A DNA stretch of 64,000 nt from Variovorax sp. S12S4 (GTDB taxonomy: Bacteria; Pseudomonadota; Gammaproteobacteria; Burkholderiales; Burkholderiaceae_C). The stretch spans positions 1,279,001-1,343,000 of the forward strand of contig NZ_JALPKR020000002.1 in NCBI RefSeq assembly GCF_023195515.1. Direction: 5' to 3'. The notes under the pieces were generated by a model that worked only from the letters and a program-made list of their open reading frames with translations, had not been told where the DNA came from and did not search any database. The translations under genes and the position numbers were made by a program. Positions 15,113 through 27,186 of the stretch are shown here, one piece after another (within the stretch, counting starts at the first letter, position 1; each line of letters starts with the position of its first letter).

Positions 15113-15528
15113 TCAGGCGCCGAGCTGGCGAGCGACGAACGTCGTACGCAGCGGAAGCTTGGCGGCGGCCAGGCGGAACGCTTCGCGGGCGAGTTCTTCG
15201 GGCACGCCGACGATCTCGAACACGATCTTGCCAGGCTGGATTTCAGCGACGTAGTACTCGGGGTTGCCCTTACCGTTACCCATCCGCACTTCGGCGGGCT
15301 TGGTAGAGATCGGCTTGTCCGGGAACACGCGGATCCAGATACGGCCACCGCGCTTCACGTGACGCGAAATCGCGCGACGAGCGGCTTCGATCTGGCGCGC
15401 CGTGAGGCGGCCGCGGTCGGTGCATTTGAGACCGAAGTCACCGAACGCAACCGAGTTACCCGTGGTTGCGATGCCGGTGTTGCGGCCCTTTGTTCCTTGC
15501 GGAACTTTCTGCGTGCAGGTTGCAGCAT
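15113..15528 (-). pseudogene. rplP: 50S ribosomal protein L16, one-base frameshift as given
   Basis: The region encodes all of L16, an essential 50S protein near the peptidyl-transferase centre, but in two frames. From the ATG at 15528 it reads [13 protein letters not shown]. The expected [19 protein letters not shown] continues only after adding one A at about 15490, where the minus strand has CAAAGGGCC instead of CAAAAGGGCC. The rest ([18 protein letters not shown] to ARQLGA) is normal and stops at 15113. Start to stop is 416 bases, one short of the usual 417. As rplP is essential, a homopolymer sequencing or assembly error is most likely, but the sequence shown cannot make L16 without frameshifting. 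Confidence 0.93.
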
Positions 15529-15556
15529 TTTTAATACTCCGTAGTTCTAAGACCGA

Positions 15557-16483
15557 TCACTCGGTCTTGGCACCGTCAGCTGCTGCAGCTGGCGCGGCTT
15601 TGCGGACGCGCTTAACGGCGGGTTTCGAGTCTGCACCCGGAGCAGCGGGAGCTGCGCCAGTAGCTTCTGCGGGCTTGTCGCTGCCGTCGGCCGGTGCGGT
15701 GTTGCCACCGATCGGGCCACGGGCACCGGCGCGAGGGCCGGGACCACGACGATCGCCACCCGGACGGTCGCCACCAGGGCGGCCATCGCGGCGCGGACCA
15801 CGCGGGCGACGCTCTTCGTCGGGACGCGGCGTTTCGACGGCCGGCAGGTCGTTACGACCCAGCGTGTCGCCCTTGTAGACCCAGACCTTGACGCCGATGA
15901 CGCCGTAGGTGGTCTTGGCTTCCGAGGTGCCGTAGTCGATGTCGGCGCGCAGCGTGTGGAGGGGCACGCGACCTTCGCGATACCACTCGGTACGAGCGAT
16001 TTCGATACCGTTCAGGCGGCCAGCCGACATGATCTTGATGCCTTGGGCACCCAGACGCATGGCGTTTTGCATGGCGCGCTTCATGGCGCGGCGGAACATG
16101 ATCCGCTTTTCGAGCTGCTGCGTGATGCTGTCGGCGATCAGCTGGGCATCGATTTCGGGCTTGCGCACTTCTTCGATGTTCACTGCCACCGGCACGCCGA
16201 GCTGCTTGCCCAGTTCGCGCTTGAGGTTCTCGATGTCTTCGCCCTTCTTGCCGATCACGACGCCCGGACGAGCCGAGTAGATCGTGATGCGTGCGTTCTT
16301 GGCGGGACGCTCGATCATGACGCGCGACACCGAAGCGTTCTTCAGCTTCTTCTTCAGGTATTCGCGGACCTTGATGTCTTCGGCCAGCATGCCCGCGAAA
16401 TCGCGGTCGCTTGCGTACCAGCGGCTGGACCAGTTACGGGTAACCGCAAGGCGGAAGCCGGTCGGATGGATTTTCTGTCCCAT
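15557..16483 (-). CDS. rpsC: 30S ribosomal protein S3 with long Arg/Gly/Pro-rich tail
   Basis: A 308-residue S3, at the mRNA entry channel. It starts [18 protein letters not shown] and has the KH-domain motif [14 protein letters not shown]. The E. coli protein is 233 residues. The extra roughly 80 residues here are a low-complexity tail rich in Arg, Gly, Pro and Ala ([20 protein letters not shown], then Ala/Lys-rich). The ATG at 16483 is chosen because it matches the universal S3 start. The tail is probably disordered and basic enough to touch RNA. Confidence 0.97.
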   Translation of the reverse strand: MGQKIHPTGFRLAVTRNWSSRWYASDRDFAGMLAEDIKVREYLKKKLKNASVSRVMIERPAKNARITIYSARPGVVIGKKGEDIENLKRELGKQLGVPVAVNIEEVRKPEIDAQLIADSITQQLEKRIMFRRAMKRAMQNAMRLGAQGIKIMSAGRLNGIEIARTEWYREGRVPLHTLRADIDYGTSEAKTTYGVIGVKVWVYKGDTLGRNDLPAVETPRPDEERRPRGPRRDGRPGGDRPGGDRRGPGPRAGARGPIGGNTAPADGSDKPAEATGAAPAAPGADSKPAVKRVRKAAPAAAADGAKTE

Positions 16484-16500
16484 ATTTCTTCCAGGCGTTC

Positions 16501-16833
16501 TTAGTTGCCAACCGTCACGTACACATGGCACGTGGGCTTGCTGATGCGGTTACCGCGACCCTTGGCTCGCGCGGTGAAGCGCTTGAGCGTTGCGCCCTGT
16601 TCGACGTAGATGGTCTTGACCTTCAGTTCGTCGATATCGGCGCCATCGTTGTGCTCGGCGTTGGCAATTGCCGACTCGAGCACCTTCTTGATGATCACAG
16701 CGGCTTTTTTCTGCGTGAATTGCAGAACGTTGAGCGCTTGATCAACCTTCTTGCCGCGGATCAGGTCAGCGACCAGACGGCCCTTGTCGACCGAGAGGCG
16801 GACACCGCGGAGGACTGCACGTGTTTCAGACAT
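16501..16833 (-). CDS. rplV: 50S ribosomal protein L22
   Basis: A 110-residue L22 lining the exit tunnel. It has the family segments [25 protein letters not shown] (first part) and the beta-hairpin tip region [17 protein letters not shown]. The length equals that of E. coli L22. It sits between rpsS and rpsC with short gaps and belongs to the S10-type transcript. Confidence 0.97.
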   Translation of the reverse strand: MSETRAVLRGVRLSVDKGRLVADLIRGKKVDQALNVLQFTQKKAAVIIKKVLESAIANAEHNDGADIDELKVKTIYVEQGATLKRFTARAKGRGNRISKPTCHVYVTVGN

Positions 16834-16842
16834 GGTCGTTCC

Positions 16843-17121
16843 TTACTTCTTCTGGACTTTCTTGTCCGCGGGGTGCCCCTTGAACGTGCGCGTGAGCGCA
16901 AATTCGCCGAGCTTGTGGCCGACCATTTGATCGGTAATGTAGACAGGCACGTGCTGCTTGCCGTTGTGCACGGCAATGGTCAGGCCGATGAACTCGGGCA
17001 GAACCATCGAGCGGCGCGACCAGGTCTTGATCGGCTTCTTGTCCTTCGTCGTCACTGCCTTGTCGGCCTTGGCCACGAGGTGATGGTCAACAAACGGACC
17101 CTTTTTGAGAGAGCGAGTCAT
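16843..17121 (-). CDS. rpsS: 30S ribosomal protein S19
   Basis: A 92-residue S19 in the 30S head. It starts [18 protein letters not shown] and contains the [20 protein letters not shown] and [17 protein letters not shown] motifs. Standard length. It lies 9 bases before rplV and 10 bases after rplB. Confidence 0.97.
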   Translation of the reverse strand: MTRSLKKGPFVDHHLVAKADKAVTTKDKKPIKTWSRRSMVLPEFIGLTIAVHNGKQHVPVYITDQMVGHKLGEFALTRTFKGHPADKKVQKK

Positions 17122-17131
17122 TTGCTATCCC

Positions 17132-17956
17132 TTACTTCTTGCGGCGCGACACGATGAAGACCTGCGTGCGCTTGTTGTTACGGGTACGGTAGCCCTTGGT
17201 CAGGTTGCCCCATGGGTCGACAGGATGGCGGCCTTCGCCGGTCTTGCCTTCGCCACCACCGTGCGGGTGGTCGACCGGGTTCATCACCACGCCGCGAACG
17301 GTCGGACGAATACCCATGTGACGCTTCACACCGGCCTTGCCGAGTTGGCGCAGGCTGTGCTCTTCGTTTGCGACTTCACCGATGGTGGCGCGGCATTCGA
17401 TGTGGATGCGGCGCACCTCACCCGAACGCATGCGGACCTGGGCGTAGACGCCTTCGCGAGCCAGCAGCGTGGCCGACGTACCGGCCGAGCGCGCGATCTG
17501 CGCACCCTTGCCGGGTTGCAGTTCGATGCAGTGGATCGTCGAGCCGACCGGAATGTTGCGGATCGGCAGCGTGTTGCCTGCGCGGATCGGGGCTTCCGAA
17601 CCGCTCAGCAGCGTTGCACCGGCTTCAAGACCGCGCGGGGCGATGATGTAGCGGCGCTCGCCGTCGGCGTAGCAGACCAGGGCAATGTGGGCGGTGCGGT
17701 TCGGGTCGTACTCGATGCGTTCGACCTTGGCCGGAATGCCGTCCTTGTTGCGCACGAAGTCGACAACGCGGTAGTGGTGCTTGGCACCGCCGCCACGATG
17801 ACGGATCGTGATGTGGCCGTTGTTGTTGCGGCCGGCCTTCTGGAACTGGGGCTCCAGCAGAGGCGCATGAGGAGCACCCTTGAACAGGTGGTCCCGCGAA
17901 ATCTTCACCGCGCCGCGTTGGCCCGGCGAAGTGGGTTTCATCTTGATGACGGCCAT
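17132..17956 (-). CDS. rplB: 50S ribosomal protein L2
   Basis: A 274-residue L2, needed for subunit association and peptidyl transfer. It starts [19 protein letters not shown]. The conserved C-terminal motif [20 protein letters not shown] holds the His residues near the catalytic centre. Length is normal. Confidence 0.98.
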   Translation of the reverse strand: MAVIKMKPTSPGQRGAVKISRDHLFKGAPHAPLLEPQFQKAGRNNNGHITIRHRGGGAKHHYRVVDFVRNKDGIPAKVERIEYDPNRTAHIALVCYADGERRYIIAPRGLEAGATLLSGSEAPIRAGNTLPIRNIPVGSTIHCIELQPGKGAQIARSAGTSATLLAREGVYAQVRMRSGEVRRIHIECRATIGEVANEEHSLRQLGKAGVKRHMGIRPTVRGVVMNPVDHPHGGGEGKTGEGRHPVDPWGNLTKGYRTRNNKRTQVFIVSRRKK

Positions 17957-17958
17957 GA

Positions 17959-18294
17959 TTAAGCGCCTTCCCCGACGAGGTTGAGCTCTTGACCGGGCTT
18001 CAGGGTCACATAGGCCTTGCGAACGTTGTCGCGGCGGCCGATGGACTTGCCAAAGCGCTTGGTCTTGCCCTTGGTGTTGAGCACCGACACGCCCTGGACT
18101 TCGACCTTGAACATCAGTTCGACAGCGGCCTTGATCTCGGGCTTGGTGGCGTCTTGCAGCACCTTGAAAGTGACAGCGTTCGATTTCTCGCCGACCATCG
18201 TGGCCTTTTCGGACACGATCGGGGCGACCAGCACCGCCATCAGGCGGCCTTCTTCGAACGTACGTTCAGCGGCGGTAGGGTTCACGCGGCTCAT
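17959..18294 (-). CDS. rplW: 50S ribosomal protein L23
   Basis: A 111-residue L23, the docking site for trigger factor and SRP at the tunnel exit. It contains [18 protein letters not shown] and the loop [18 protein letters not shown]. The ATG at 18294 overlaps the rplD stop (ATGA) and gives an extended N-terminus. A second ATG 18 codons later would give a shorter form; the overlapping start is preferred. Confidence 0.95.
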   Translation of the reverse strand: MSRVNPTAAERTFEEGRLMAVLVAPIVSEKATMVGEKSNAVTFKVLQDATKPEIKAAVELMFKVEVQGVSVLNTKGKTKRFGKSIGRRDNVRKAYVTLKPGQELNLVGEGA

Positions 18295-18911
18295 GCGAAC
18301 ATCTCCTTGAGCTTGTCGACGGCACCCTTGGTGACCAGCACCTTCTTGTAGTGAACGAGCGACACCGGATCGGCGTAGCGGGGTTCGACCACGAGAACGT
18401 TCACCAGATTGCGCGAGGCAAGGTACAGGTTTTCGTCGACTTCTTCGGCGATCACGAGCACGGACTCGAGATTCATTGCCTTGAAACGGGCTGCCAGCGG
18501 CTTTGTCTTGGGCGAATCCACGGTCAGCGAATCCACCACGGCCAGACGGCCTTCGCGAGCGAGCTGCGAGAAGATGGCGGCCATGCCGGCGCGGTACATC
18601 TTCTTGTTGATCTTCTGCGAGAAGTTTTCGTCAGGCATGTTCGGGAAAATCCGGCCACCCCCGCGCCACAGCGGCGAGGACGTCATACCGGCACGGGCGC
18701 GGCCCGTTCCCTTTTGCTTGAAAGGCTTCTTGGTCGAGTGCTTGACCTGCTCGCGGTCCTTCTGGGCGCGCGTGCCTTGGCGGGCGTTGGCCTGGAATGC
18801 AACGACGATCTGGTGAACCAGGTCTTCGTTGTAGTCACGGCCGAACACGGTCTCGGGGGCATCGTACTTCGACGCGGCCTGGCCTTGTTCGTTCAGGAGT
18901 TCGAGTTGCAT
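18291..18911 (-). CDS. rplD: 50S ribosomal protein L4
   Basis: A 206-residue L4. The tunnel loop ([20 protein letters not shown] then [10 protein letters not shown]) is intact. In E. coli L4 also represses its own operon through a leader before rpsJ; here rpsJ is detached, so any such control would have to act on the leader before rplC. The start overlaps the rplC stop by one base (TAATG). Confidence 0.97.
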   Translation of the reverse strand: MQLELLNEQGQAASKYDAPETVFGRDYNEDLVHQIVVAFQANARQGTRAQKDREQVKHSTKKPFKQKGTGRARAGMTSSPLWRGGGRIFPNMPDENFSQKINKKMYRAGMAAIFSQLAREGRLAVVDSLTVDSPKTKPLAARFKAMNLESVLVIAEEVDENLYLASRNLVNVLVVEPRYADPVSLVHYKKVLVTKGAVDKLKEMFA

Positions 18912-19591
18912 TACTTCGCTCCTTCAGCCGCTTGCGGCTTGGCCTTGATGGCGGGACGCACGGTGACGAAGCCACCCTTTGCGCCCGGGATCGCGCCCTT
19001 GATGAGCAGCAGTTGACGCGCTTCGTCGATGCGGAACACATCGAGGTTCTGCGTCGTCTTGGTGACGTCGCCGAGGTGGCCCGTCATGCGCTTGCCGGGG
19101 AACACGCGACCGGGGTCTTGTGCCATGCCGATCGAGCCGGGAACGTTGTGCGAACGGCTGTTACCGTGCGACGCGCGTTGCGAGCTCATGTTGTGGCGCT
19201 TGATGGTACCGGCGTAGCCCTTACCGATCGAGGTGCCTTGCACGTCGACCTTCTGGCCCACGGAGAACACGCTGCTCGCGGCGATGACGCCACCAGCCTT
19301 GTGCTGACCCGCGGTATCGGCGGTCACGCGGAATTCGCGGATGATTTCACCAGCTTCGACACCCGCCTTCGCGAGGTGGCCGGCTTGGGGCTTGGTCACG
19401 CGCGAAGCCTTGCGCGAACCGAACGTCACTTGCAGCGCGACGTAGCCGTCGGTCTCTTGCGACTTGATCTGGGTCACACGGTTGTTGGACACATCCACCA
19501 CCGTGACAGGAACTGCGTCCCCGTCATCGGTGAAGAGACGCATCATCCCCACCTTGCGGCCCAGCAACCCGAGGGAGTTGCTCAGACTCAT
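18911..19591 (-). CDS. rplC: 50S ribosomal protein L3
   Basis: A 226-residue L3. It starts [20 protein letters not shown] and carries the tip region [18 protein letters not shown] plus the conserved [18 protein letters not shown], whose Gln is the usual methylation target. It is the first gene of this ribosomal run; rpsJ, which usually precedes it, is 2.5 kb upstream beyond two unrelated genes. Confidence 0.97.
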   Translation of the reverse strand: MSLSNSLGLLGRKVGMMRLFTDDGDAVPVTVVDVSNNRVTQIKSQETDGYVALQVTFGSRKASRVTKPQAGHLAKAGVEAGEIIREFRVTADTAGQHKAGGVIAASSVFSVGQKVDVQGTSIGKGYAGTIKRHNMSSQRASHGNSRSHNVPGSIGMAQDPGRVFPGKRMTGHLGDVTKTTQNLDVFRIDEARQLLLIKGAIPGAKGGFVTVRPAIKAKPQAAEGAK

Positions 19592-19747
19592 TTGTTTTCT
19601 CCAAAAATGGATCCTCTTCCGCCGCTGTCACTTCAATTGGCAACAGCGTTTAGCCGATCGCCCGAAGGCTTCCCGGCTTGCGGAAGAAGGTTGATAAATC
19701 TCCGCACTCACGGCATCCATACGGACGCAACAAGGGCAGAGCCAGCG

Positions 19748-19777
19748 ATTATAGCCCGCGATGCGGGCGCTGTGCAA
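19748..19777 (-). promoter_or_regulatory. Predicted sigma-70 promoter for the rplC ribosomal run
   Basis: On the minus strand TTGCAC (19777-19772) is separated by 18 bases from a perfect TATAAT (19753-19748). Transcription would start near 19741, leaving a leader of about 150 bases before rplC. It lies downstream of the two inserted genes, so the S10-type genes need not depend on transcription through them. Confidence 0.7.
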
Positions 19778-19834
19778 GCAGCGTTGCACGGCGGTCCAAT
19801 GGGGCTTTTTGCCCCGGTTCAGGCCGCTTTTTGC

Positions 19835-20367
19835 TTATTTGACAGGCATCGTGATGATGCTGTCGCCGTCCGACGTGGATTTCATTTCACCGGTGGACTT
19901 GAGAGCTGGCGCCACCGTGCCGGTCTGGACGGGGATCGAGACGGCGCTCGACGCGCCGTCCTGCGTGATGAACACATTGAGGTAGGCCAGGCCCTCGGCC
20001 TCGCTCACCACGGCGATCGTGGCCGTGGACCGCTTGCCCGCAGGCAACGCGAGCGTGCTGCTCCCCGAAGAGTGAGACCGCGGTCGGCAACCAGGCGGAC
20101 CGCGGCGCCGTCGGCCGCAGTCACACCGTCGAAGTTAAGAACGACGGGGGTAGCGCGGCCCAGTTGCGGCGTGGCCTCCAGGCGGTATTGGAGCTTGACG
20201 CCGGAACTGCCGGGCTTCTGTGGCGCCGAGGTCATGGGGGCATGGCGATGCGCCCCTGGGTGCTTGGCATTGCGCGCCGCACGCTCGCCGTCTGCCGCGG
20301 CAGGCGTCGACAACGCCGCCAGAGCGAGGCATGCCGCTGCCATCACGGGGATCGAACGAGAGTTCAT
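19835..20367 (-). pseudogene. Exported hypothetical protein, apparently frameshifted
   Basis: From the ATG at 20367 the gene starts with a Sec signal peptide (VMAACLALAALSTPAAADGE) and reads a plausible secreted beta-rich protein (LEATPQLGRATPVVLNFDGV, then RLVADRGLTL). After about 20065-20075 this frame turns into Arg-rich nonsense. The plausible continuation, SSTLALPAGKRSTATIAVVS to GDSIITMPVK, lies in another frame and ends at 19835. One base appears to be missing near 20065-20075. Intact, the product would be about 177 residues. I do not recognise the family. It follows the metallopeptidase-like gene by 11 bases and probably shares its transcript. Confidence 0.65.
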
Positions 20368-20378
20368 AGCGGCCTTTC

Positions 20379-21980
20379 TTACTGCTGAATGGAAACGTCA
20401 AAGCACGGATCGCCAGTGCCGAGGTTCGTCACGGCCAAAACGTGCTCGCCGGCCGTGAGGCCGGCCGTATTGCCGGTTCGGGCGACCAGTCCGCCCCTGA
20501 AGATGTCGAAATCCGGGATGGATCCGGGCGGACCGTTCACGAGGATCTGATAGCTGCCGCTGGCAGGCGCCGTAAAACGGACATAGGAGTAGTTGCCCAG
20601 CTTGTTGTTGTCCTCCGTACCGGCATCATCGGAAACGCACGCCTGGGTTACGCCGCCGCCCACGACGGCACTCCGGTACATCGGAATCGTGACCGGAATT
20701 CCGCCGTTGTTCGTTTCGGCGGTACCGAATGGGTCGCTGGGCGCTGCGCTGATGCCCTGCCCGGTGAGCAGGGCAGCCAGTGCTGCAGCGCTGCCCGGAG
20801 CAACTGTATTGAAGGCGGCGGCGAACGGATGAATCGAGGTGACCGCAACGCTGCCCCTGAACTGAACGCTGGTCAACGCGTCATGTATGGGCTTGAAGCC
20901 GACCTGCTGGTTGAGATTCCAGAAAATCGACTGGATTGATGGCTCGCGGTACCAGCCCGGCGTGGTCGCGGCGCCTGCACCCAGATCGATGTTGGTCCTG
21001 AACTGTGTCGACGACTGCTGCGCTCCGCCGGAGTCGACGTAGTTTCGCCGCTCGAGCGCGATGCCCGACCACGCATTGCCCCACCCTTCGGAGAAGGCCA
21101 GCCTGCGATCGAGCTGCTGACTCTGCGAATGGGAGCCGCCCATCGAATCATCGCGGCTGAACGCCGATTGGTAGTAGTGGCCCCATTCATGCGCGATCAC
21201 CGAATGGTCGTATTCATCGGTGTCGACATCTTCTTTACCCAGCACATAGATTTCACGGCCGCTGGTTCTGCTGATGAAGGAGGTGGTACCTATGCGCCCT
21301 GTTGCGGGATCAAGAACGCCAATCGAGGGCGCATTGTTGGCGCTCCAGAACACGCGCAATGCCGGAAAAGCCGCCGCAGGCGCGACCGACACCACCTTCT
21401 GCATCGAGGTGTAGACGGTGTCCAGGATGGCAAAAGGCGCCGCCACCCGGTCTTCGGTGTAGCTCGAACCGCCCCAGCCCGAGGGCGCATGAAGGTCGCG
21501 CACCAGCGCCACGCTGCCCGATGAAAATGTCGGGCTCTGCATGGAATACAGCGCATTGGACCGGGTGTTGTCCCGTACCGTCACGTCCCAGCTCGGGCCC
21601 GGGCCGCTGCGTGACAACTGCGCCTTGACGCGCACCGCAACCGCCGTGTTCGCGGGAACAGACACGGAATAGTTACCGTTGTCGTCGGTGGTTGCCGTGG
21701 CCAGTTGCGCGGAAGTATCCCCGTTGAGCACTTCCACCACGGCGCCGCGCACGGGCCTCGGTGCGGAGCTGGCATAAACCAGGGTGCCGTTCGGGTTCGG
21801 CACGGATTCATAAGTGGCCTTGCCGCTCAGCGTGACCGAGCCCGCCGACGGGGGACTGATAGGCAAGAACGGAATCCCGCCGCCCCCTCCACCGCCTCCG
21901 CCACCACCGCAGCCGACCAGCAACGCTGCCGCTGCGATACATGCCATCACACCCGACGCCAAAGAGTTGCCGTGTCTCAT
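20379..21980 (-). CDS. Putative exported gluzincin-type metallopeptidase (lipoprotein)
   Basis: A 533-residue protein. Its signal peptide ends LLVGC, followed by a run of 11 glycines, so it is a lipoprotein with a flexible spacer. Residues of about 40-150 look like a carboxypeptidase-regulatory (Ig-like) domain ([32 protein letters not shown]). A zinc motif [11 protein letters not shown] follows at about 265, and a likely third ligand Glu lies in [10 protein letters not shown] about 35 residues later. The C-terminal domain resembles a pre-peptidase beta sandwich ([18 protein letters not shown]). Zinc peptidase activity is inferred. It sits, unusually, between rpsJ and rplC. Confidence 0.75.
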   Translation of the reverse strand: MRHGNSLASGVMACIAAAALLVGCGGGGGGGGGGGIPFLPISPPSAGSVTLSGKATYESVPNPNGTLVYASSAPRPVRGAVVEVLNGDTSAQLATATTDDNGNYSVSVPANTAVAVRVKAQLSRSGPGPSWDVTVRDNTRSNALYSMQSPTFSSGSVALVRDLHAPSGWGGSSYTEDRVAAPFAILDTVYTSMQKVVSVAPAAAFPALRVFWSANNAPSIGVLDPATGRIGTTSFISRTSGREIYVLGKEDVDTDEYDHSVIAHEWGHYYQSAFSRDDSMGGSHSQSQQLDRRLAFSEGWGNAWSGIALERRNYVDSGGAQQSSTQFRTNIDLGAGAATTPGWYREPSIQSIFWNLNQQVGFKPIHDALTSVQFRGSVAVTSIHPFAAAFNTVAPGSAAALAALLTGQGISAAPSDPFGTAETNNGGIPVTIPMYRSAVVGGGVTQACVSDDAGTEDNNKLGNYSYVRFTAPASGSYQILVNGPPGSIPDFDIFRGGLVARTGNTAGLTAGEHVLAVTNLGTGDPCFDVSIQQ

Positions 21981-22062
21981 GCTGTACTGCCTTCGTCTCA
22001 GATCGGCCGACGTGTCGGCCGAGGAAGGCCGCCGCCTTGGCGAGGATGCCACATCTGCGCGA

Positions 22063-22104
22063 CAAAAAACAAAGCCCGACTGCATTTCTGCAGCCGGGCT
22101 TTGT
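22063..22104 (-). terminator. Intrinsic terminator after rpsJ
   Basis: Minus-strand stem ACAAAGCCCGGCTGCAG/CTGCAGTCGGGCTTTGT type hairpin (22104-22069, one mismatch) followed by TTTTTT. It ends the rpsL-to-rpsJ transcript before the metallopeptidase gene and so splits the str and S10 gene sets. Confidence 0.88.
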
Positions 22105-22132
22105 CACAAGATGCGGCACGGGGCCGCATTGC

Positions 22133-22447
22133 TTATTGCAGCTTGATTTCGACGTCCACGCCGGCCGGCAGGTCGAGCTTCATCAGCGCGTCCACGGTCT
22201 TGTCGGTGGGGTCGACGATGTCCATCAGGCGCTGGTGCGTGCGGATCTCGAGCTGGTCGCGCGACGTCTTGTTGACGTGCGGCGAACGCAGGATGTCGAA
22301 ACGCTTCATGCGGGTCGGCAGGGGCACGGGACCCTTGACGATCGCGCCGGTGCGCTTGGCGGTATCGACGATTTCGGCTGCCGACTGGTCGATCAGCTTG
22401 TAATCGAATGCCTTCAGGCGGATGCGGATTTTTTGCTTGGTAGCCAT
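22133..22447 (-). CDS. rpsJ: 30S ribosomal protein S10
   Basis: A 104-residue S10 (NusE), a 30S head protein and also a transcription antitermination factor. It starts [20 protein letters not shown] and contains [20 protein letters not shown] and [19 protein letters not shown]. It follows tuf by 21 bases and is the last gene of its transcript here, with a terminator after it. Confidence 0.98.
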   Translation of the reverse strand: MATKQKIRIRLKAFDYKLIDQSAAEIVDTAKRTGAIVKGPVPLPTRMKRFDILRSPHVNKTSRDQLEIRTHQRLMDIVDPTDKTVDALMKLDLPAGVDVEIKLQ

Positions 22448-22468
22448 GGTGATTCCTTTGCGTCCGGC

Positions 22469-23662
<1,194 letters not shown>

Positions 23663-23803
23663 TTTTCAATCCTTGAAAGAGCATTCCCGTGTATTGGTTT
23701 TATGTCTGCATCCGATTGCTGGTTCGCCCCGCACGGGAACAGGGCGGCACCGGATCGCAGACAAGTTGGGCGGCGCCGTGCGCCACCCGACGTTCTTGAA
23801 AAC

Positions 23804-25903
23804 TTACTTAGCGCGAGCAGCCACGATGGCTTCGGCAACGTTGCGCGGAGCTTCAGCGTAGTGCTTGAACTCCATCGTGTACGTGGCGCGGCCTTGCGAC
23901 ATCGAGCGCAGCGTGGTCGAGTAGCCGAACATTTCCGACAGCGGCACTTCGGCCTTGATGGCCTTGCCGCCACCAACCATGTCGTCCATGCCCTGCACCA
24001 TGCCGCGGCGTGAGGACAGGTCGCCCATCACGTTGCCGGCGTAGTCTTCGGGCGTTTCGACTTCCACGGCCATCATCGGCTCGAGGATGACCGGGTTGGC
24101 CTTGCGGGCGCCTTCCTTGAAACCGAAGATCGCGGCCATCTTGAACGCCATTTCGTTCGAGTCCACGTCGTGGTACGAACCGAAGTGCAGCGTGACCTTG
24201 ACGTCCACGACGGGGTAGCCCGCCAGCACGCCTTGCGTCAGCGCTTCCACAACGCCCTTTTCCACCGCGGGAATGTATTCGCGAGGAACCACACCGCCCT
24301 TGATGGCGTCGACGAATTCGAAGCCCTTGCCGGCTTCCTGCGGCTCGAGCTTGAGCACGACGTGGCCGTACTGGCCCTTGCCGCCCGACTGGCGAACGAA
24401 CTTGCCTTCGGCTTCTTCGACGGTCTTGCGGATGGTTTCGCGGTAGGCCACTTGCGGCTTGCCCACGTTGGCTTCCACGCCGAACTCGCGCTTCATGCGG
24501 TCCACGATGATTTCGAGGTGGAGCTCGCCCATGCCGGCAATGATGGTCTGGCCCGATTCTTCGTCGGTCTTGACGCGGAACGACGGGTCTTCCTGAGCGA
24601 GACGCTGCAGCGCGATGCCCATCTTTTCCTGGTCGGCCTTGGTCTTGGGCTCGACGGCCTGCGAGATCACCGACTCAGGGAACACCATGCGCTCGAGCGT
24701 CACGATGGCTGCCGGGTCGCACAGGGTTTCGCCCGTGGTGACTTCCTTCAGGCCCACGCATGCGGCGATGTCGCCGGCGCGGATTTCGTTGACTTCTTCG
24801 CGGTTGTTCGCGTGCATCTGCACGATACGGCCAATACGCTCTTTCTTGCCGCGCACCGGGTTGTAGACGCTGTCGCCCTTGGTCAGCACGCCCGAATAGA
24901 CGCGCACGAAGGTCAACTGGCCCACGAACGGGTCGGTCATCAGCTTGAATGCGAGCGCCGAGAACTTCTCGTTGTCGTCAGCCTTGCGGGTCACGGGCGC
25001 TTCGTCTTCGTCCAGGCCTGCAACCGGCGGGATGTCCAGCGGCGACGGCATGTATTCGACGACGGCGTCGAGCATGGCCTGCACGCCCTTGTTCTTGAAG
25101 GCAGAGCCGCACAGCATCGGCTGGATTTCGCCGGCGATGGTGCGCTGGCGCAGGGCCTTCTTGATTTCTTCCTCGGTCAGCTCGTTGCCTTCGAGGTACT
25201 TGTTCATCAGCTCTTCGCTGGCTTCAGCAGCGGCTTCGACGAGCTTTTCGCGGTATTCGTTGCAGACGTCGATCAGGTTCGCGGGGATTTCACCGTAGGT
25301 GAAGGTCACGCCCTTGTCTTCGTCCCAGATGATGGCCTTCATCTTCACGAGGTCGACGATGCCCTGGAAGTGCTCTTCGGCACCGATCGGGATCTGGATC
25401 ACGACGGGGTTGGCCTTCAGGCGGTCGACCATCATCTGGCGCACGCGCAGGAAGTCGGCACCGGTGCGGTCCATCTTGTTGACGAACGCGAGGCGCGGAA
25501 CCTTGTACTTGTTGGCTTGGCGCCAGACGGTTTCCGACTGGGGCTGCACGCCGCCAACGGCGTCATACACCATCACGGCACCGTCCAGCACGCGCATCGA
25601 GCGCTCGACTTCAATGGTGAAGTCCACGTGGCCGGGGGTATCGATGATGTTGATGCGGTGTTCGTCGAACTTGCCGGCCATGCCCTTCCAGAAGCAGGTG
25701 GTGGCAGCCGAGGTGATCGTGATGCCACGCTCTTGCTCTTGCTCCATCCAGTCCATCGTGGCGGCGCCATCGTGCACTTCACCGATCTTGTGGTTCACAC
25801 CGGTGTAGAACAGGATGCGCTCGGTCGTCGTGGTCTTGCCGGCGTCGATGTGCGCGGAGATGCCGATGTTGCGGTAGCGCTCGATGGGGGTCTTGCGGGA
25901 CAT
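23804..25903 (-). CDS. fusA: Elongation factor G
   Basis: A 699-residue EF-G, the translocation GTPase. It has G1 [19 protein letters not shown], switch [37 protein letters not shown] and [10 protein letters not shown]. Domain IV includes the tip region [19 protein letters not shown]. It is the second translation factor of the str set, after rpsG. Confidence 0.98.
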   Translation of the reverse strand: MSRKTPIERYRNIGISAHIDAGKTTTTERILFYTGVNHKIGEVHDGAATMDWMEQEQERGITITSAATTCFWKGMAGKFDEHRINIIDTPGHVDFTIEVERSMRVLDGAVMVYDAVGGVQPQSETVWRQANKYKVPRLAFVNKMDRTGADFLRVRQMMVDRLKANPVVIQIPIGAEEHFQGIVDLVKMKAIIWDEDKGVTFTYGEIPANLIDVCNEYREKLVEAAAEASEELMNKYLEGNELTEEEIKKALRQRTIAGEIQPMLCGSAFKNKGVQAMLDAVVEYMPSPLDIPPVAGLDEDEAPVTRKADDNEKFSALAFKLMTDPFVGQLTFVRVYSGVLTKGDSVYNPVRGKKERIGRIVQMHANNREEVNEIRAGDIAACVGLKEVTTGETLCDPAAIVTLERMVFPESVISQAVEPKTKADQEKMGIALQRLAQEDPSFRVKTDEESGQTIIAGMGELHLEIIVDRMKREFGVEANVGKPQVAYRETIRKTVEEAEGKFVRQSGGKGQYGHVVLKLEPQEAGKGFEFVDAIKGGVVPREYIPAVEKGVVEALTQGVLAGYPVVDVKVTLHFGSYHDVDSNEMAFKMAAIFGFKEGARKANPVILEPMMAVEVETPEDYAGNVMGDLSSRRGMVQGMDDMVGGGKAIKAEVPLSEMFGYSTTLRSMSQGRATYTMEFKHYAEAPRNVAEAIVAARAK

Positions 25904-25999
25904 GATTTACTTTCGGGTTAAATGCGTTGAGCGCTGGGCCTTGAGCACGGGCGACGTCGCCCGACACTCAATACCCAACGCCCAAGCGAAGTTTGATTT

Positions 26000-26473
26000 T
26001 TAGAAGCGGAAGTGGCTGAAAGCGCGGTTGGCTTCTGCCATGCGGTGCACTTCGTCGCGCTTCTTCATGGCGCCGCCACGGCCTTCCGTGGCTTCCATCA
26101 GCTCGTTGGCCAAACGCAGGGCCATCGACTTTTCGCCGCGCTTGCGAGCAGCTTCCTTGATCCAGCGCATCGAGAGCGCCAGACGGCGCACCGGACGCAC
26201 TTCGACCGGCACCTGGTAGTTGGCACCGCCCACGCGGCGCGACTTGACTTCGACCATCGGCTTCACGTTGTTGATGGCAACGGTGAAAGCTTCGAGCGGG
26301 TCCTTGTCGGGGTTCTTCTTTTCGATGAAGTCGAGCGCGCCATAAATGATGCGCTCGGCGATCGCCTTCTTGCCGCCTTCCATGATCACGTTCATGAATT
26401 TCGACAGCTCGACATTGCCGTACTTGGGATCCGGCAGGATTTCACGTTTGGGGACTTCGCGACGACGTGGCAT
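26000..26473 (-). CDS. rpsG: 30S ribosomal protein S7
   Basis: A 157-residue S7, which organises the 30S head. It starts [20 protein letters not shown] and contains [20 protein letters not shown] and the ending [17 protein letters not shown]. Standard length, between rpsL (153 bp upstream) and fusA. Confidence 0.98.
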   Translation of the reverse strand: MPRRREVPKREILPDPKYGNVELSKFMNVIMEGGKKAIAERIIYGALDFIEKKNPDKDPLEAFTVAINNVKPMVEVKSRRVGGANYQVPVEVRPVRRLALSMRWIKEAARKRGEKSMALRLANELMEATEGRGGAMKKRDEVHRMAEANRAFSHFRF

Positions 26474-26626
26474 GTTACTAACCTCTTTGCTTCAGTTGGC
26501 ACCGTTTCCGGCACCGCGAGAGCCATTCCGGACTCTCACTTACTCGACCCGACAGTGGGTCACTTCGTTCGATGTGCCCGCCAAGGCAACCGAACACCGT
26601 TTGTTTGTTTCTTACGACAGGAAGGC

Positions 26627-27004
26627 TTAAGCCTTCTTGGGACGCTTCGCGCCGTACTTGGAGCGCGACTGCTTGCGGTCTTTCACGCCTTGCAAGTCGA
26701 GCGAACCGCGCACGATGTGGTAGCGAACACCGGGCAAGTCCTTGACACGACCGCCGCGAACCAGCACGACGCTGTGTTCCTGCAGGTTGTGGCCTTCGCC
26801 GCCGATGTAGGAAATGACTTCGAAGCCATTGGTCAGACGGACCTTGGCAACTTTACGAAGCGCCGAGTTGGGCTTCTTTGGCGTCGTGGTGTAGACGCGG
26901 GTGCAGACACCGCGGCGTTGCGGCGAGTTCTGCATGGCAGGGCTCTTCGAATTGATCTTTTCGACCGTTCGACCCTGACGCACCAGTTGATTGATGGTTG
27001 GCAT
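26627..27004 (-). CDS. rpsL: 30S ribosomal protein S12
   Basis: A 125-residue S12 at the decoding centre. It starts [20 protein letters not shown]. The streptomycin-related loops [18 protein letters not shown] and [19 protein letters not shown] carry the usual lysines, so there is no sign of resistance changes. An in-frame start 24 codons upstream has no family similarity. It is the first gene of the str transcript. Confidence 0.98.
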   Translation of the reverse strand: MPTINQLVRQGRTVEKINSKSPAMQNSPQRRGVCTRVYTTTPKKPNSALRKVAKVRLTNGFEVISYIGGEGHNLQEHSVVLVRGGRVKDLPGVRYHIVRGSLDLQGVKDRKQSRSKYGAKRPKKA

Positions 27005-27132
27005 GAATGAATTAGTCCCAAAACAACCCGGCTTTTGGCTATGAAGCCGCCCTTGCCTTGACGTGACGCAAGGCAAGGAAGCCGGGAATAACGAAAACGT
27101 GAAACCCTTCGGAAAATTCCGAAAAGCCCACG

Positions 27133-27161
27133 AGTATAGCAGTCGCCTCCGTTACGGGCAA
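27133..27161 (-). promoter_or_regulatory. Predicted sigma-70 promoter for rpsL-rpsG-fusA-tuf-rpsJ
   Basis: Minus strand TTGCCC (27161-27156), 17-base spacer, TATACT (27138-27133). The start would be near 27126, giving a leader of about 120 bases before rpsL. Confidence 0.65.
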
Positions 27162-27186
27162 ATGAAGCACGCGGAGGCGCGCGAAA

